Source: Papaver somniferum
Taxonomy: Eukaryota > Streptophyta > Magnoliopsida > Ranunculales > Papaveraceae
Assembly: GCF_003573695.1 (NCBI RefSeq)
Contig: NC_039362.1
Location: forward strand, 6,486,088-6,550,087
Direction: 5' to 3'
Length of the DNA: 64,000 nucleotides
In this document: positions 21,329 to 32,151 of the stretch, piece by piece
How positions within the stretch are numbered: the first letter of the stretch is position 1
Layout of the letters: each line of letters opens with the position of its first letter
The notes under the pieces: model-generated
Databases searched by the model: none
Seen by the model: the letters and a program-made list of their open reading frames with translations, nothing else
Told to the model about the DNA's origin: nothing
Translations under genes and position numbers: made by a program

Positions 21329-24300
21329 GATTCTTGGGGACAACCCATCTGATTTTACTTTACTAGACCATTTACGAGCAAGACTCGACCACGGTGAAGC
21401 TTACATAGTCGATGGAGTTCACGAGCTGGAACAAAGCTTTTTCAACTACCATCCAGCGAACCTACTGAACCAATGTAAATATAACTTAACTGATCAAGCC
21501 AGCGTATTTACTTGTATTATAAAGTGTATAAAGTTTATATTATGCCATCTTAATAACCCGGCGTTTTTAGGGGCCACTCAAAAGAATTTAGGGGCCAATA
21601 ATAAAACAAAAAAGGTCACCCAAAGGGAAAATGTAGCCAGCCCTTATCTCGCGTGATTCGTAATGGCGAAATTACCCTTATATATTCGGAGGATATGATA
21701 ACATTGTTACCCTCCGAATGCAATCGGAGGCCAAAATATTTGCCAGACGTACGATTATACGAGGTGTAGTATTTCTTGGTTCGTGTTTTGGATTCAGCGT
21801 TAATCGGGAGTTAAATATATTACAAAACCTACCGATTATAAGTTGCCGCAAATTTAAATTTTGAAAGCTACCATAATCGGTAGATATGCTAAATCCAATA
21901 CCTACCGATTATTGGTTTCTCCACATTCAACTTTCGTCAAATTAGCCATTGGAGTTTTTGGGAAAAACAAAAAGAGCCGTTGGACCCTAAACCTATATAA
22001 AGAAACTCATATCTATCACCCCAATTGCACCAAACTCTTTCCTCTCTTCAGTTTTAATTTTCATAGCAAAAAACATGGATATTGCTTTTGCCGAAGAAGA
22101 AGATTGTGTTATTTATAGAGCGTGGGTTGTGGTAACTACTCATGATAGTGTTCACAAGCTCCACAAATCGGAATCCGAAGAGCAGATATGGAACCGTATC
22201 TTAATGGTATTTGAGGCCTTAGATGGTAATCGAATTCGAAGATCATCCAATGACATTAAGATGAGAAAGAATGCGCTAGATAAGGAGATTGACAAACTTG
22301 AAGATGAGGAACGGTTTGTTAGGAACGCTTTTCCTTGGTGGACGTATGAAAAACGAGTAAGTATCTCTGTAACTCCAATTCACATTAACAAAAGTTAGTA
22401 CTAACTTGTTACTCATTCGTAATTTCAGAGAAATCTTGCGGATCGCCGGTATGTGGACCTCTACGGGAAACGATTTGAACATGAAGGATGCTACAAAATC
22501 AAGAGGGACAATTTCTATGGTCACTGGAAGTTATGATCTGTTTTAATACTTTTATGGTCAATTAGGAGTATGGATTTAGGTGCTTTTGACGAAATTGTAA
22601 GGTTAAGGCCGTTTGAACTTTATGTAATGGATGTAATCGGAGTATATTATATAAAAACTAGCCGATTATACGAAATCGGTAGATTATTTTGTTAAACAAC
22701 CTACCGATTGTAATATTCGGTTATTTTATGAGTCAACTTTCTTTCCGATTATGGTGTTGTTTGGTTCCAGGAAACAGTTTTTTTTGAACTTGTAATATTC
22801 GGAGGATAATGTTTTTGTAAAGTTCCGAATGTACGATGCCCAAAAATCAGAATTTGGAAAAACTTATACTTTTCAAATTTTGTCTTTGAAATAATCGGAC
22901 GTTAAATTAGTTACCAAAACTTCCGAATATGGGATGTCTAACCTTCAATATGGGCCCTTGGAACCACCTGGAGCCATGGCGTGGTTTTTTTGAACTTGTG
23001 ATATTCGGAGGATAGGTTTTTTATAAAGTTCCGAATGTACGATGGCCCAAAAATCAGAATTTGGAAAAACTTATACTTTTCAAATTTTGTCTTTGAAATA
23101 ATCGGACGTTAAATTAGTTACCAAAACTTCCGAATATGGGATGTCTAACCTTCAATATTGGCCCTTGGAACCACCTGGAGCCATGCGTGGTTTGTTTTGA
23201 ACTTGTGATATTCGGAGGATAGGTTTTTTATAAAGTTCCGAATGTACGATGGCCCAAAAATCAGAATTTGGAAAAACTTATACTTTTCAAATTTTGTCTT
23301 TGAAATAATCGGAAGTTAAATTAGTTACCAAAACTTCCGAATTGGGCTGTCTAACCTTCAATATTGGCCCTTGGAACCACCTGGAGCCATGGCGTGGTTT
23401 GTTTTGAACTTGTGATATTCGGAGGATAGGTTTTTTATAAAGTTCCGAATGTACGATGGCCCAAAAATCAGAATTTGGAAAAACTTATACTTTTTAAATT
23501 CTGTCTTTGAAATAATCGGACGTTAAATTAGTTACCAAAACTTCCGAATATGGGATGTCTAACCTTCAATATTGGCCCTTGGAACCACCTGGAGCCATGG
23601 CGTGGTTTGTTTTGAACTTGTGATATTCGGAGGATATGTTTTTTTATAAAGTTCAGAATGTACGATGGCCCAAAAATCAGAATTTGGAAAAACTTATACT
23701 TTTCAAATTTTGTCTTTGAAATAATCGGACGTTAAATTAGTTACCAAAACTTTCGAATATGGGATGTATAACCTTCAATATTGGCCTTTGGAACCACCTG
23801 GAGCCATGGCGTGGTTAGTTTTGAACTTGTGATATTCAGAGGATAGGTTTTTTATAAAGTTCCGAATGTACGATGGCCCAAAAATCAGAATTTGGAAAAA
23901 CTTATACTTTTCAAATTTTGTCTTTGAAATAATCGGACGTTAAATTAGTTACCAAAACTTCCGAATATGGGATGTCTAACCTTCAATATTGGCCCTTGGA
24001 ACCACCTGGAGCCATGGCGTGGTTTGTTTTGAACTTGTGATATTCGGAGGATAGGTTTTTTATAAAGTTCCGAATGTACGATGGCCCAAAAATCAGAATT
24101 TGGAAAAACTTATACTTTTCAAATTTTGTCTTTGAAATAATCGGACGTTAAATTAGTTACCAAAACTGCCGAATATACCACACAAATCATTGTCATTTGA
24201 ACTTGTCTAACTTAGTTACCCAAATTAATTTCCGAATGTACAACAAAAATCATTGTCATTTATCTGCTCTTCTTTACTTTACGACCGTGACTACCTCCCA

Positions 24301-26839
24301 GTCCTGCACGACCACGGGTTTGAGCACCTTCAGTTTGAGCACCTTCAGTTGGAGCAGCTTCAGCGCTCGATGAAGCTCGAGTTCTTTACCCGTCTTTGAT
24401 ACTGCCACCTTGGGCTGATGCCTCTTCGTGACTTTCTCCCCAAACTGGGCAGCATAATCTTCGTTATCCATATTATCAACTAGATCTATAGCCTCTTTGA
24501 TCTTCTCAGTTGGCATGGGATCTCCGCTCTTCAAGCATGCAGTTAACATTTTGGAAACACGCTTGAACCTATTCACCTGTTTTTTATACGTAATGACATA
24601 ACATCAAACGGTAATTACCTAAGATTTATAGGAATAATATAAAATGAACAAAAATATAAGAACACGCACCAGTCTATCATAACCAGCTGGTTTGTCTTTG
24701 ATGATACAATTATAACTTGAACCCGCCGCAGTAGTGTTGGATTTGATTTCACGGATAACCAAAGGATGTGATACCTTGTTATACCAACTCATATAGTCTG
24801 GAGAATTTTCATCACCTCAGATGGTTCGTCTACTAGTGTCGATAATGAAGACATTCCTCTTATCCCAGTTATTAAGAACAGTAGGTGGGCCTGTGTGAAC
24901 AATCGTGAGATTGTCACCACTAGAAGAACACAACTCCAACTCCAATTTGTAGTAATCCCCCATTTTTTTCCAGCATCCTTCCTTACAACATCTTTTCCTT
25001 TTTTGGCTTTTTGGGTACCACTTGGTTGTCCTTCTTCTTCTACTCTTGCCACTGGATCAACTGGTTCAACACTTGGTCCTGCACTTTGTTGAGCGGCTTG
25101 TTCAACACTTGGTCGCACCCCTTGTTCACTGCCTTGTTGTTCAACAGTTGGTTGCACTCCTTGTTGACTGCTTTGTTCTTGTTCGCTTTGTTGAACACCT
25201 GAATTATCTTTGGCACTCCTATCCCTCCTAGCACTAGCTGTCACTTTCTTCCTCCCTTCTCGACTTTGTCTAAACAACAAAGAAAGGAACAATATTTACA
25301 AACTATACAATCGGAAGACAAAGTATGGAAATATAACCCGAATGTACACATTCGGACGTAAGAAGACACATATTGTTCCCGAATACAAAACAATCGGAAG
25401 CTAACTAAACATATTTGCAACCGAATATACATCAATTGGAGTTCAGAAGCTGTAAATTTTTCATCCTACACAATCGGAAGAAAAAGTGCACCACTATAAC
25501 CCGAATGTACAAATTCGGAAGTAAGAAGACACATATTTTTTCCGAATGAAAAACAATCGGAATATAACTAAACACGTTTACAACCGAATATTCATCAACT
25601 GGAGTTCAGAAACTCTAAAATTTTATCCTACACAATCGGAGGTATAAAACATTATATTGTCTTCCGAATAAATACTGGCCCCAAAATGGGATTTTTCCTA
25701 TATCATAAATTTTGAGATTTTTTCAATATATACATTCGGTAGTGAGTGTTCTTCCGAATACTTTGTGTCTACTTAAATATATTCGGTAGCCAAAAAATTC
25801 ATTAAACTACCGATTATTAGCAGTTTGTATCCAGGAAGATATGACCACCAATATTCGGCAGATAATCATCAAATCTTTCTCCCGAATACTGTCGATGTTC
25901 TTGAAAAATGAAGAACACGACTACATTCGGAAGTAAATGAGCATGCATATCGTCCGAATCTGGATAAATAACCGAAAACCCTAGAAATTTTTTTTCTCGA
26001 TTCGACGAATTAAAGCGAAATAAACCCCAAAAATGATAGATTCTTACCTAATTGGGGCCATTTGAAGTTGACGAAGTGTTTGAGTCTCGGAATCACCACC
26101 ACCGACTACATTGACGGGTACTTCTTCTTCGCGTTCTTCGCGTTCTTCTTCATTTGCAGCAAGAATTTCTTTATTTCTTGATAAAATTCCAATGTTTGGA
26201 TCGATACCCCGAGCAACATTTTTGGTTCTAGGTCCGTGGGTTTCATTTCTCTTATCCATTGTTTTATAATCGAATCGACGATGTTTTGATTTTACGATTC
26301 ACGGCGATGTTTCGTTGGAACGAGGAAAGTTTTTTTTTCTTCCACAATCGGAAGATATGAAACTGGAAGAAGAAGAGTTGAAATGAGTAGAATTTTTTTT
26401 GATTTGGTTTTTATACAGTTTTACCAGAAAGGCATTTATGTAACTTCAATATCATATAGGGTACCCCTTAACTAGAGTCTTTAGCTGGGTATAAATTGAT
26501 GGCCCCTAAATCCTTTGGGATGGCCCCTAAAAACGCCAGGCTTAATAACATTACAAACCAAACGTTTATAACGTTTATATTTCAGTTCAAAACCGCGCCG
26601 AACTTGCCTTCTTTTTCACACCCGTGTTTAGGAGAACTGTCAACAGTGTTCTCCCTAATCGCAGACATCCAGATGGAACTTTGTGGAAATCTGTATGCAC
26701 AAGGCCTGCTTTTCAAAACAATGTCAGACAATATACAATCAGGGACTTGCATCACTTTGCGAATCCGAATTTAAAGACCAACTTCAGAGCCACTGAGTAT
26801 GTCTTCGAGGATAGCAAAATCCCACAAGGAAACCTTCAG
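21329..26839 (+). CDS. Divergent NAC-domain gene, two exons, intron split by a transposon
   Basis: Exon 21329-21474 reads NPSDFTLLDHLRARLDHGEA then FFNYHPANLLNQ. Exon 26586-26839 reads RAELAFFFTPVFRRTVNS, PNRRHPDGTLWKS and KTNFRATEYVFED. In order these match NAC subdomains A/B (PTDEELL-HYL, Y-P-DL), C (E-YFFTP, PNR, G-WK-T) and D (KT-W-MHEY). NAC proteins are plant transcription factors. The exon phases fit (one base left over, two bases completing). The intron falls after subdomain B, its normal place in NAC genes. Removing the 4983-bp Mutator-like element and one 9-bp duplication leaves an ordinary 119-bp intron. Subdomain E and the start codon were not found, and the family match is weak, so it may be a fragment. 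Confidence 0.5.
21558..21602 (+). repeat. Left terminal inverted repeat of the Mutator-like element
   Basis: It pairs with 26496-26540. Both contain GGCGTTTTTAGGGGCC, a short spacer (ACTCAAAAGAAT here; the complement of the partner reads ATCCCAAAGGAT) and then TTAGGGGCCA. The doubled TAGGGGCC gives each end two candidate transposase sites. Confidence 0.85.
22075..22536 (+). CDS. Small two-exon gene carried by the transposon (SANT/NAM-associated-like)
   Basis: Exon 22075-22356 starts MDIAFAEEEDCVIYRAWVVV, and exon 22429-22536 ends YGHWKL and stop. The junction is GT-AG (ACGA then GTAAGT; TTTCAG), the frame is continuous, and the product is 129 residues. The pattern EED--I-RAWV-V--D, then Q-WNRI-MVFE, then a charged helix with repeated Lys and Glu, resembles the trihelix/SANT-like proteins often annotated in plants as NAM-associated. 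Those derive from transposon DNA-binding proteins. It has no stop or frameshift and is a candidate accessory protein of the element. The family call is tentative. Confidence 0.55.
22776..24175. repeat. Tandem array, ~208-bp unit, nearly seven copies
   Basis: The phrase TTGAACTTGTGATATTCGG recurs at about 22786 (variant), 22991, 23199, 23405, 23613, 23822 and 24030, a period of 205 to 209 bp. Each unit has TTCCGAATGTACGATG, AATCGGACGTTAAATTAG, CTTCCGAATATGGGATG and CCACCTGGAGCCATGGCG. The later units differ by only a few bases, so they were amplified recently. The first unit is more diverged. Each unit carries four copies of the element's CCGAAT/ATTCGG/AATCGG motif, so the array multiplies that motif. 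No ORF spans it. Confidence 0.9.
24274..26259 (-). pseudogene. Broken minus-strand gene inside the transposon, possibly plant-mobile-domain type
   Basis: Exon 1 (26259-26048) starts MDKRNETHGPRTKNVARG and ends at an excellent donor (AG then GTAAGAA). Exon 2 starts at 25269, reads QSREGRKKVTASARRD and runs through imperfect repeats of Gln, Ser, Val and Pro (VQPTVEQQ, VRPSVEQA, AGPSVEPV). It then shifts frame at an A7/G5 run near 24960 to GDYYKLELELCSSSGDN, WDKRNVFIIDTSRRTI, a TGA stop, and SWYNKVSHPLVIREI. A last exon (24576-24274) has VNRFKRVSKMLTACLKSGDP. The WY-KVSHP pattern recalls plant mobile domain proteins, some of which ride on Mutator-like elements, but this match is weak. One frameshift and one stop break it. 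Confidence 0.45.
25280..26046. repeat. Intron dense in CCGAAT / AATCGG motifs
   Basis: The long intron of the minus-strand gene and its surroundings carry CCGAAT, ATTCGG, AATCGG or CCGATT roughly every 30 to 40 bp in both orientations, for example ACAATCGGAAG and CCCGAATGTACA. The same motif fills 21660-24240. Such density, limited to the element, suggests binding sites for its own transposase or silencing machinery. Confidence 0.5.
26496..26540 (-). repeat. Right terminal inverted repeat of the Mutator-like element
   Basis: On the plus strand it reads TGGCCCCTAAATCC, a spacer, then GGCCCCTAAAAACGCCAGG, the complement of the left end. It is followed immediately by the second copy of CTTAATAAC. 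Confidence 0.85.
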
Positions 26840-27369
26840 GTACGAAATTGCATTCAACTTGGACATACAGATAAGAAGAAAAGTTTCTGCAAAGAAATCA
26901 CTGACTTTGCACATGTTACGATACAGATTGAAAGGTGCATTGCGGTAAAACTCTGGAGGCAGGAGCAGCCACAAGCACATTGAGTACACTCTGGAGTCAG
27001 GAGCAAACACATGAACATCGAGTCTTGAGCGACATGAATACACTACAGCTGCAGCATCATAACAGACGCTGACAGTGTTGCTTATAAAGTACCTGAAAGA
27101 GAATGTAGAAACAAAGTTAAGCAAATATACATCTGAGGAATATAGTGCTGTATTCTTGTATACAGTGAGGTAGAAACATTAGCATGTTTTATGTCAAAAT
27201 GCTAAAGATGGCAGGGAATCTAGTTTTAGAGTTCCACATCTTACTCTTGTAACCCTGACTTGGGTGTTTCTTGGTTAGTAACAGTAGCAGTTTTGTTCCT
27301 CTCCAGTAATAACTCATATATGTTTGCTTTGCCATGGTCTGCCAGAATGACATGACATGGATCCCTGTC
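26840..27369. other. No supported gene
   Basis: This follows the second NAC exon. A subdomain-E exon (W-LCRV) would be expected nearby but was not found. The rest shows no recognisable exon and leads into the minus-strand gypsy remnant. Confidence 0.3.
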
Positions 27370-28785
27370 TATTACGTTACCAAGGATACTGACGCGTGAA
27401 CCCTTCCAAAAACAATTGGAATTTTACAGACCCTTTCAATCCTTGTTGCGAGCCTGATTTTGATCCAACCAACACGACAAGGGTGTGGGTGTGGCTCTGT
27501 TGGTAAGCCGGGTTCTCGAAGTAATCCCCACGAAACAAAATCACATACCTTTTCTAGGATAATGCCTTTGAACATGAACAATATTTTCCTTCGAGATTCT
27601 TCAAGTACTTTGGGAACAAGGAGTTCTTTCATGTTCTTTCCTTCACATTGGACTACTTTTCGCACCACAATACGCCCCTGGGGTCATCAGCATAGACACA
27701 ATCAATAGCTTCTTCTTCTTCATATAGTTTCGTGTCTGTCGCTTTACCGTCTTCGCCTTCGACTAGTCCTACTTGTCGTCGACATTCATTCGAGTGATGT
27801 CCTGGCATCCCATTTGCCCCACCAAGGTTCATAAGGATTATTACCTTTCTTGGCCCTAGAAGCGTCGATTTTAGGTACCTCTGGTAATTGTGGTGGCTGA
27901 TAGGTAGGCGGCCGGTGTTACCAATAACTCCATTGGTGTCGCTTTAAGTGCTGGTTCGGTTTGCTTCGTCTCACCCGTAGTTTCTGTGAACATCTTAGGC
28001 TGCAATTCAGTCCTTTGAGCTAGACTTACAGCTTCAGTGACTGTTTGTATTTGATGGAGGTAAAGCGCCTCTTTAAGTTCAGGATCCAACCTGCTTAAAT
28101 AACACTAACTTGTCGTCCATCAGTCTCCGGAAGATTAACTCTCGAACCCAATCTGCAAAATTTCCGTATACTCGTCAGCTGAACTCTTTCATTGTCAGCA
28201 TTGTTGATAACTTCGGAAAAGCTTCTGTGCATAGTCAATAGGGAGGAATCGAGCTCTCATAAGACGTCGCATTTGGCTCCAAGAAGTGACCATCGATTCA
28301 CCCCGAATTCTCCTATAGTGAACAGTTTGCCCACACCAAGATGCAGTTCCTCCTTTTAGCTTGTAAAACACCAATTTTACCTGTCCAGATTCAGGAATCT
28401 CCGTGCACTCGAAGAAGTCTTCAATAGCAGCAACATAATCTGAAGGCCCTTCGATGTTAATCTTCCCATCATAGGTTGGTATTTCCAACTTCATCTTATA
28501 TGAGGACTTTGTATCAACCTCATCATGTCCTGTATTGAATTGAGAACCCTGCTAGCAATCATCTCCCCTTCTTCTATCTCGAATGGGGCTGCTCGTCCAT
28601 GTATTTTGGTTCCTGCCTAAACCTAGGCGAAGTTGCGCCATGTTAGGATTGTCTTGGATAGCATAGGGGACATCTCTCTTTCCAGTCATCCGCGCATGTG
28701 TAAGTTTCTTTGGCATGGAATCTTCTCCATCTTTAAAATCCATGAAATTATCAGGAGCAAAATACCAAATTCTGAAACCCCACAA
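27370..28785 (-). pseudogene. Ty3-gypsy gag-protease remnant
   Basis: Read on the minus strand the parts occur in retroelement order. First comes MKLEIPTYDGKINIEGPSDY, VEDFFE-type helix, QVKLVFYKLKGGTASW and RARFLPIDYAQKLFRSYQQC (capsid region of gag). Next is DPELKEALYLHQIQTVTEAV. Then there is a zinc-knuckle remnant with GHHSNEC. Last is a protease-region remnant with LPTEPHPHPCRVGWIK and RVCKIPIVFGRV. The protease active site (normally IDSGS) reads VSWG and is destroyed, and several frameshifts separate the pieces. RT and integrase do not follow within the window. No LTR pair could be assigned. Confidence 0.85.
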
Positions 28786-30209
28786 AAAATCCAGAATGTT
28801 TTTTTTCAGCCAACCATTACTCTAGAAACAACACCACCCTTTTGATACCCAGGTTCATATATAACTTCAAACTAAACGAATTCTCGTTCCATAACGATCA
28901 AATTTCTGATAAAGAAAAACAATCACAACTCTCAAAGCCTCCAGAGTTGAATATTTGCTGGTTCATGTTCTGGAAACTGACCATAAGGTCCCAATCTCCT
29001 TGACCATTATTCTCACCTTGGTCATATTTAACCAGCCTCAAATCCTCCATTGAACCTTACAGATCTTTCAAAACTTTTGTGTGAGGCAACGGCGTTTCCC
29101 CTTTACTCAGCAATGATGTTGTCTTGAGAGGATGTCTTGAAGTCTGTCTGTGAGAGGATTCATAATCTCGATTGAATGAATTTGAGAAAGCATGTTCTCC
29201 TGTGGACTACATTGTGATATTATAGTTGATGATCCTAAGAAACAAATCGAACCCATATTCAGTATTCAAAACATAATCATAAAATTCAAAACTTTCAGAT
29301 GGTGTTTTAGTTGTTCACAGTGAAAGTGTAACAATTTACAACACTATAATTTTAATCACAAAATCCAAACAAAACACTAAAAGCAAGTAATAAACAAAAC
29401 ACTAAAAGCGATGTATTTTATTAACTATCTGAAACAAATAATTGTGAAAAACCAAACTTCCTTGTTCTGTAGTTGTTCTGATCATAGATTTCCCGTGAAG
29501 TAAAAAGTTTTGAATGGAAGAAGATCGAATTGAGATCAAATGAAATCCAGCTTGAGAAAATGATATAAACCCTTAAAATCGAAGCTACTACCTGGAATCA
29601 ATATGTGATGCGAATGGAAGGAGATCGAATTGAGATCAAACCGAATCCAGTTTGAGAAGATGAGGTAAAGGGAACTGTGTTCGACGGAAAGAGAGCGAAT
29701 TTGTGAACTAGTTCGATTTAGAAGAATGAAGGGTGGATCGAGAAAGGAGATCCATATAAAGGATATTGGCAAGGATAAACCGATTTCACGTGGATTCTTA
29801 GTGATTAAAATATTAGTTATGGGGTGTCTTGCGGTAATATTAAATGACACCGTTATCCTCCGTTTAAAATCAAAACATAAAATTAAAATCAAACCTAATT
29901 CTAATTTAAAATCTATCCATTGTATTTATCTTATTCTTCTAAACTTTCTCTTTTTTGTCAATCATAAATTTTTTTCTCTTTTTTTTCTTCAATTAAAATT
30001 ATTCCATCGTCTTCGATCTATCGGCAATTCAAAAAACTTACTTTTATCGGCTGAAACAAATTGATAGAAAGGATGAAAATCAACAAACTAGTTAGTTTGA
30101 AATGGTTAAATCGATTGAAATTACTAGAAAAATTAGGTGTCTCTAAAATGGCGAAGCCTTTTAACATGACAAAATTACGCTATCAAATTTAACCAACATT
30201 GCTAATAAG
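28786..30209. other. No supported gene
   Basis: The part next to the gag remnant (28786-29220) is probably its diverged leader. From 29480 on the segment has GATCGAATTGAGATCAAA twice (near 29523 and 29626), each followed by an ATCCAG-TTGAGAA block, so a 100-bp piece is duplicated. The remainder is AT-rich without exon signals. Confidence 0.3.
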
Positions 30210-30727
30210 TAGAGGTGAGCGTGGGCCGGTATGTGCCGATTTTTTCCGCATCCACATCCAATCCAGTCCCTTATGGATTTTAAACTTGGCATCCACATCC
30301 AATCTAACATCGACGGATTTGCATATAATGGATGTACGGATGAACGGATTGGGTACGGATAATCCAGCGGATTTGTTTTAGTTAAACTATATAACGAAAA
30401 AATAAAAAATATATAGATGACTTCTTATAAAACCTACACATTTTATATATGTAAGCAAATATAAAAGTGTCATGGACAACACTCCAAGGAAACACCTTAA
30501 GAATTCCTAAACTATGTATATATCTTCTAAAACCTATATAAACGCTTTAATTTAACGGTGATGTCCAACAAATTTTCAAGGTTGCATCCGAGACCAATCC
30601 GTAATCCGTTGGATCTCAAAAACTCCATCCGCATTTAACCCGTAAGTGAACGGTACGGACATCCATCCAGAATCTCCTTATTGGTCCCGGTAAAATCCAC
30701 ATATTATAGAAGAAATGCTCACCCCTA
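30210..30727. mobile_element. hAT-like MITE
   Basis: It starts TAGAGGTGAGC and ends GCTCACCCCTA, an inverted pair of 11 bp with one mismatch. The flanks CTAATAAG (30202-30209) and TTAATAGG (30728-30735) match at 6 of 8 bases, as an aged 8-bp duplication would. The interior repeats GGAT/ATCC words (ATCCACATCCAATC twice, GGATTTG, CGGATTGGGTACGGATAATCC). It has no coding capacity. TIR, TSD length and size all point to hAT. Confidence 0.65.
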
Positions 30728-30735
30728 TTAATAGG

Positions 30736-31140
30736 AGTGCAGGTTTACTGCTATTTGGTACCCTCCTCAATAAACCACTACCACCAACATCATATTTGTT
30801 TTTTCTCCATATAGGTAGAGTGTCTTCATATAGGTTGACCTCTATATTTATATTAAACCCAATACATAATGCCTCTTAAATTTTTTATTTATTTATTTAC
30901 CATTTCAACCCAACAAAATTTACAAATTCCATAAAGATATACTCCAACCCATGAAATACAAAAACTCCTGAGATTCTCAAATATGAAATTCAAATACATT
31001 TAAAAAATTGAACATTCCATATAATTCAAATATAGACAAGCAGCATACAAAAAATTCGCAATTGCACCGCATACGTTTAAGTTTCTTGGACTAAATCCAC
31101 TCTAAATACATCCTCAAAGAATTGAACACTACTTTCCTCG
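30736..31140. other. No supported gene
   Basis: AT-rich DNA between the MITE and the LINE remnant. No ORF, repeat or splice pattern of note. Confidence 0.3.
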
Positions 31141-32151
31141 CTCTTATTCCCAAGATAGAAAATACTAGTACTCTTACTGACTTTAGGCCAATTAGTCTAT
31201 GTAATACCACCTAAAAAATAATTTCAAAGATTATGGCTATGGGCTCAAACCTCTCCTCTCAAAATTCATTTCTAGAAGAATTACTGACAATATTGTCACG
31301 GCCCAAGAGGTTATCCACACCCTTAAAAAGTCCAAGAAAAAGTCTGGTCTTATGGGTCTCAAACTAGACATGAGCAAGGATTTTGATAGAGTTAGGTGGC
31401 CATATTTATTGAAGATATCGGCCAAATTAGGTTTATCTGATGAGTGGTCCAATTGATGAACCAATGCATTAACACACCCTCAATTGCTGTGTTGTGCAAT
31501 GGATCCCCATGAAAGATGTTTAAACCTAAGAGAGGTCTTCGTCAGGAAGACCCTCTGTCCCCCTACCTATTCTTACTTTGTACGGAAGCTCTAACTAGGC
31601 TTCTTAGCAAATAAGATGAAGAGAGGAAACTTCATGGGATTAAGGTTGCAAATAAAAATATTCCCATTTCCCACCTATTATTTTCCGATGATTGTCTCAT
31701 TTTTTGGAAGGCAACCCTAGTTGAAGCTAAGAACCTTCTTGAAATAACCAATACTTTTAGCAATGGCTCGGGCAAATGACTGATTTTCAGAAATTGAGTG
31801 TTTTCTTTAATAACCATATCTGCCAAATAGGTTTGGAAAAGTTATCATAAAAATCCTTAAAGTTAAGAAAATAAGAATGAAGGACAATTATTTAGGCACA
31901 CTTATGTTCATATATGGATCTAAAATCAAATGTTTTGATTCAATGACCAAAAGGTTCAAGGGTAGAGTACAAAATCGGAAAGGAGGGAACCTTTCTCCGG
32001 CAGCTAGTCTATCGCTGTCAAATCTACTTTGGAATCCATGCCCCTTTACCAAATAGGATACTATGAAATTCAAAAGGAAACAATTGCCAACTTAACTCCC
32101 TCCAAAGAGATTTTTGGTGGGGAAAGACGGAAGGCGAAAGAAATTTTGACC
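31141..32151 (+). pseudogene. L1-type LINE reverse-transcriptase remnant
   Basis: Across frames it reads [95 protein letters not shown] and LQRDFWWGKTEGERNF. These are RT blocks in correct order. The catalytic FADD motif appears as FSDD, and the usual RQGDPLSP as RQEDPLSP. Several stops and frameshifts break it. The endonuclease, RNase H and tail are missing. It ends exactly where the truncated LTR starts. Confidence 0.9.

Larger units (their letters stand above)
21558..26540. mobile_element. Mutator-like element with 9-bp TSD
   Basis: The target-site duplication CTTAATAAC is seen at 21549-21557 and 26541-26549. The ends are inverted: CCGGCGTTTTTAGGGGCC on the left, and on the right the complement of CCTGGCGTTTTTAGGGGCC. 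In each terminal repeat the TAGGGGCC motif occurs twice, about 20 bp apart. A 9-bp duplication is the mark of Mutator-like elements. Inside are a small two-exon gene, a broken minus-strand gene and a seven-fold 208-bp array. CCGAAT/ATTCGG hexamers are dense throughout. No MURA-type transposase or zinc finger is visible, so it is probably non-autonomous. Confidence 0.85.

Noticed and set aside
20995..21474. Possible glyoxal-oxidase to NAC fusion
   Set aside because: The glyoxal-oxidase exon ends in phase 0, but the NAC exon needs two leading bases. Joining them gives an early stop, so they are treated as neighbouring fragments.
22776..24175. Array considered as CRISPR
   Set aside because: The 208-bp units are contiguous with no spacers, inside a plant transposon.
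24895..25234. Plus-strand open frames rich in Leu and Val
   Set aside because: They are antisense to the Gln/Ser/Val-rich repeats of the minus-strand gene, which has proper splice sites.
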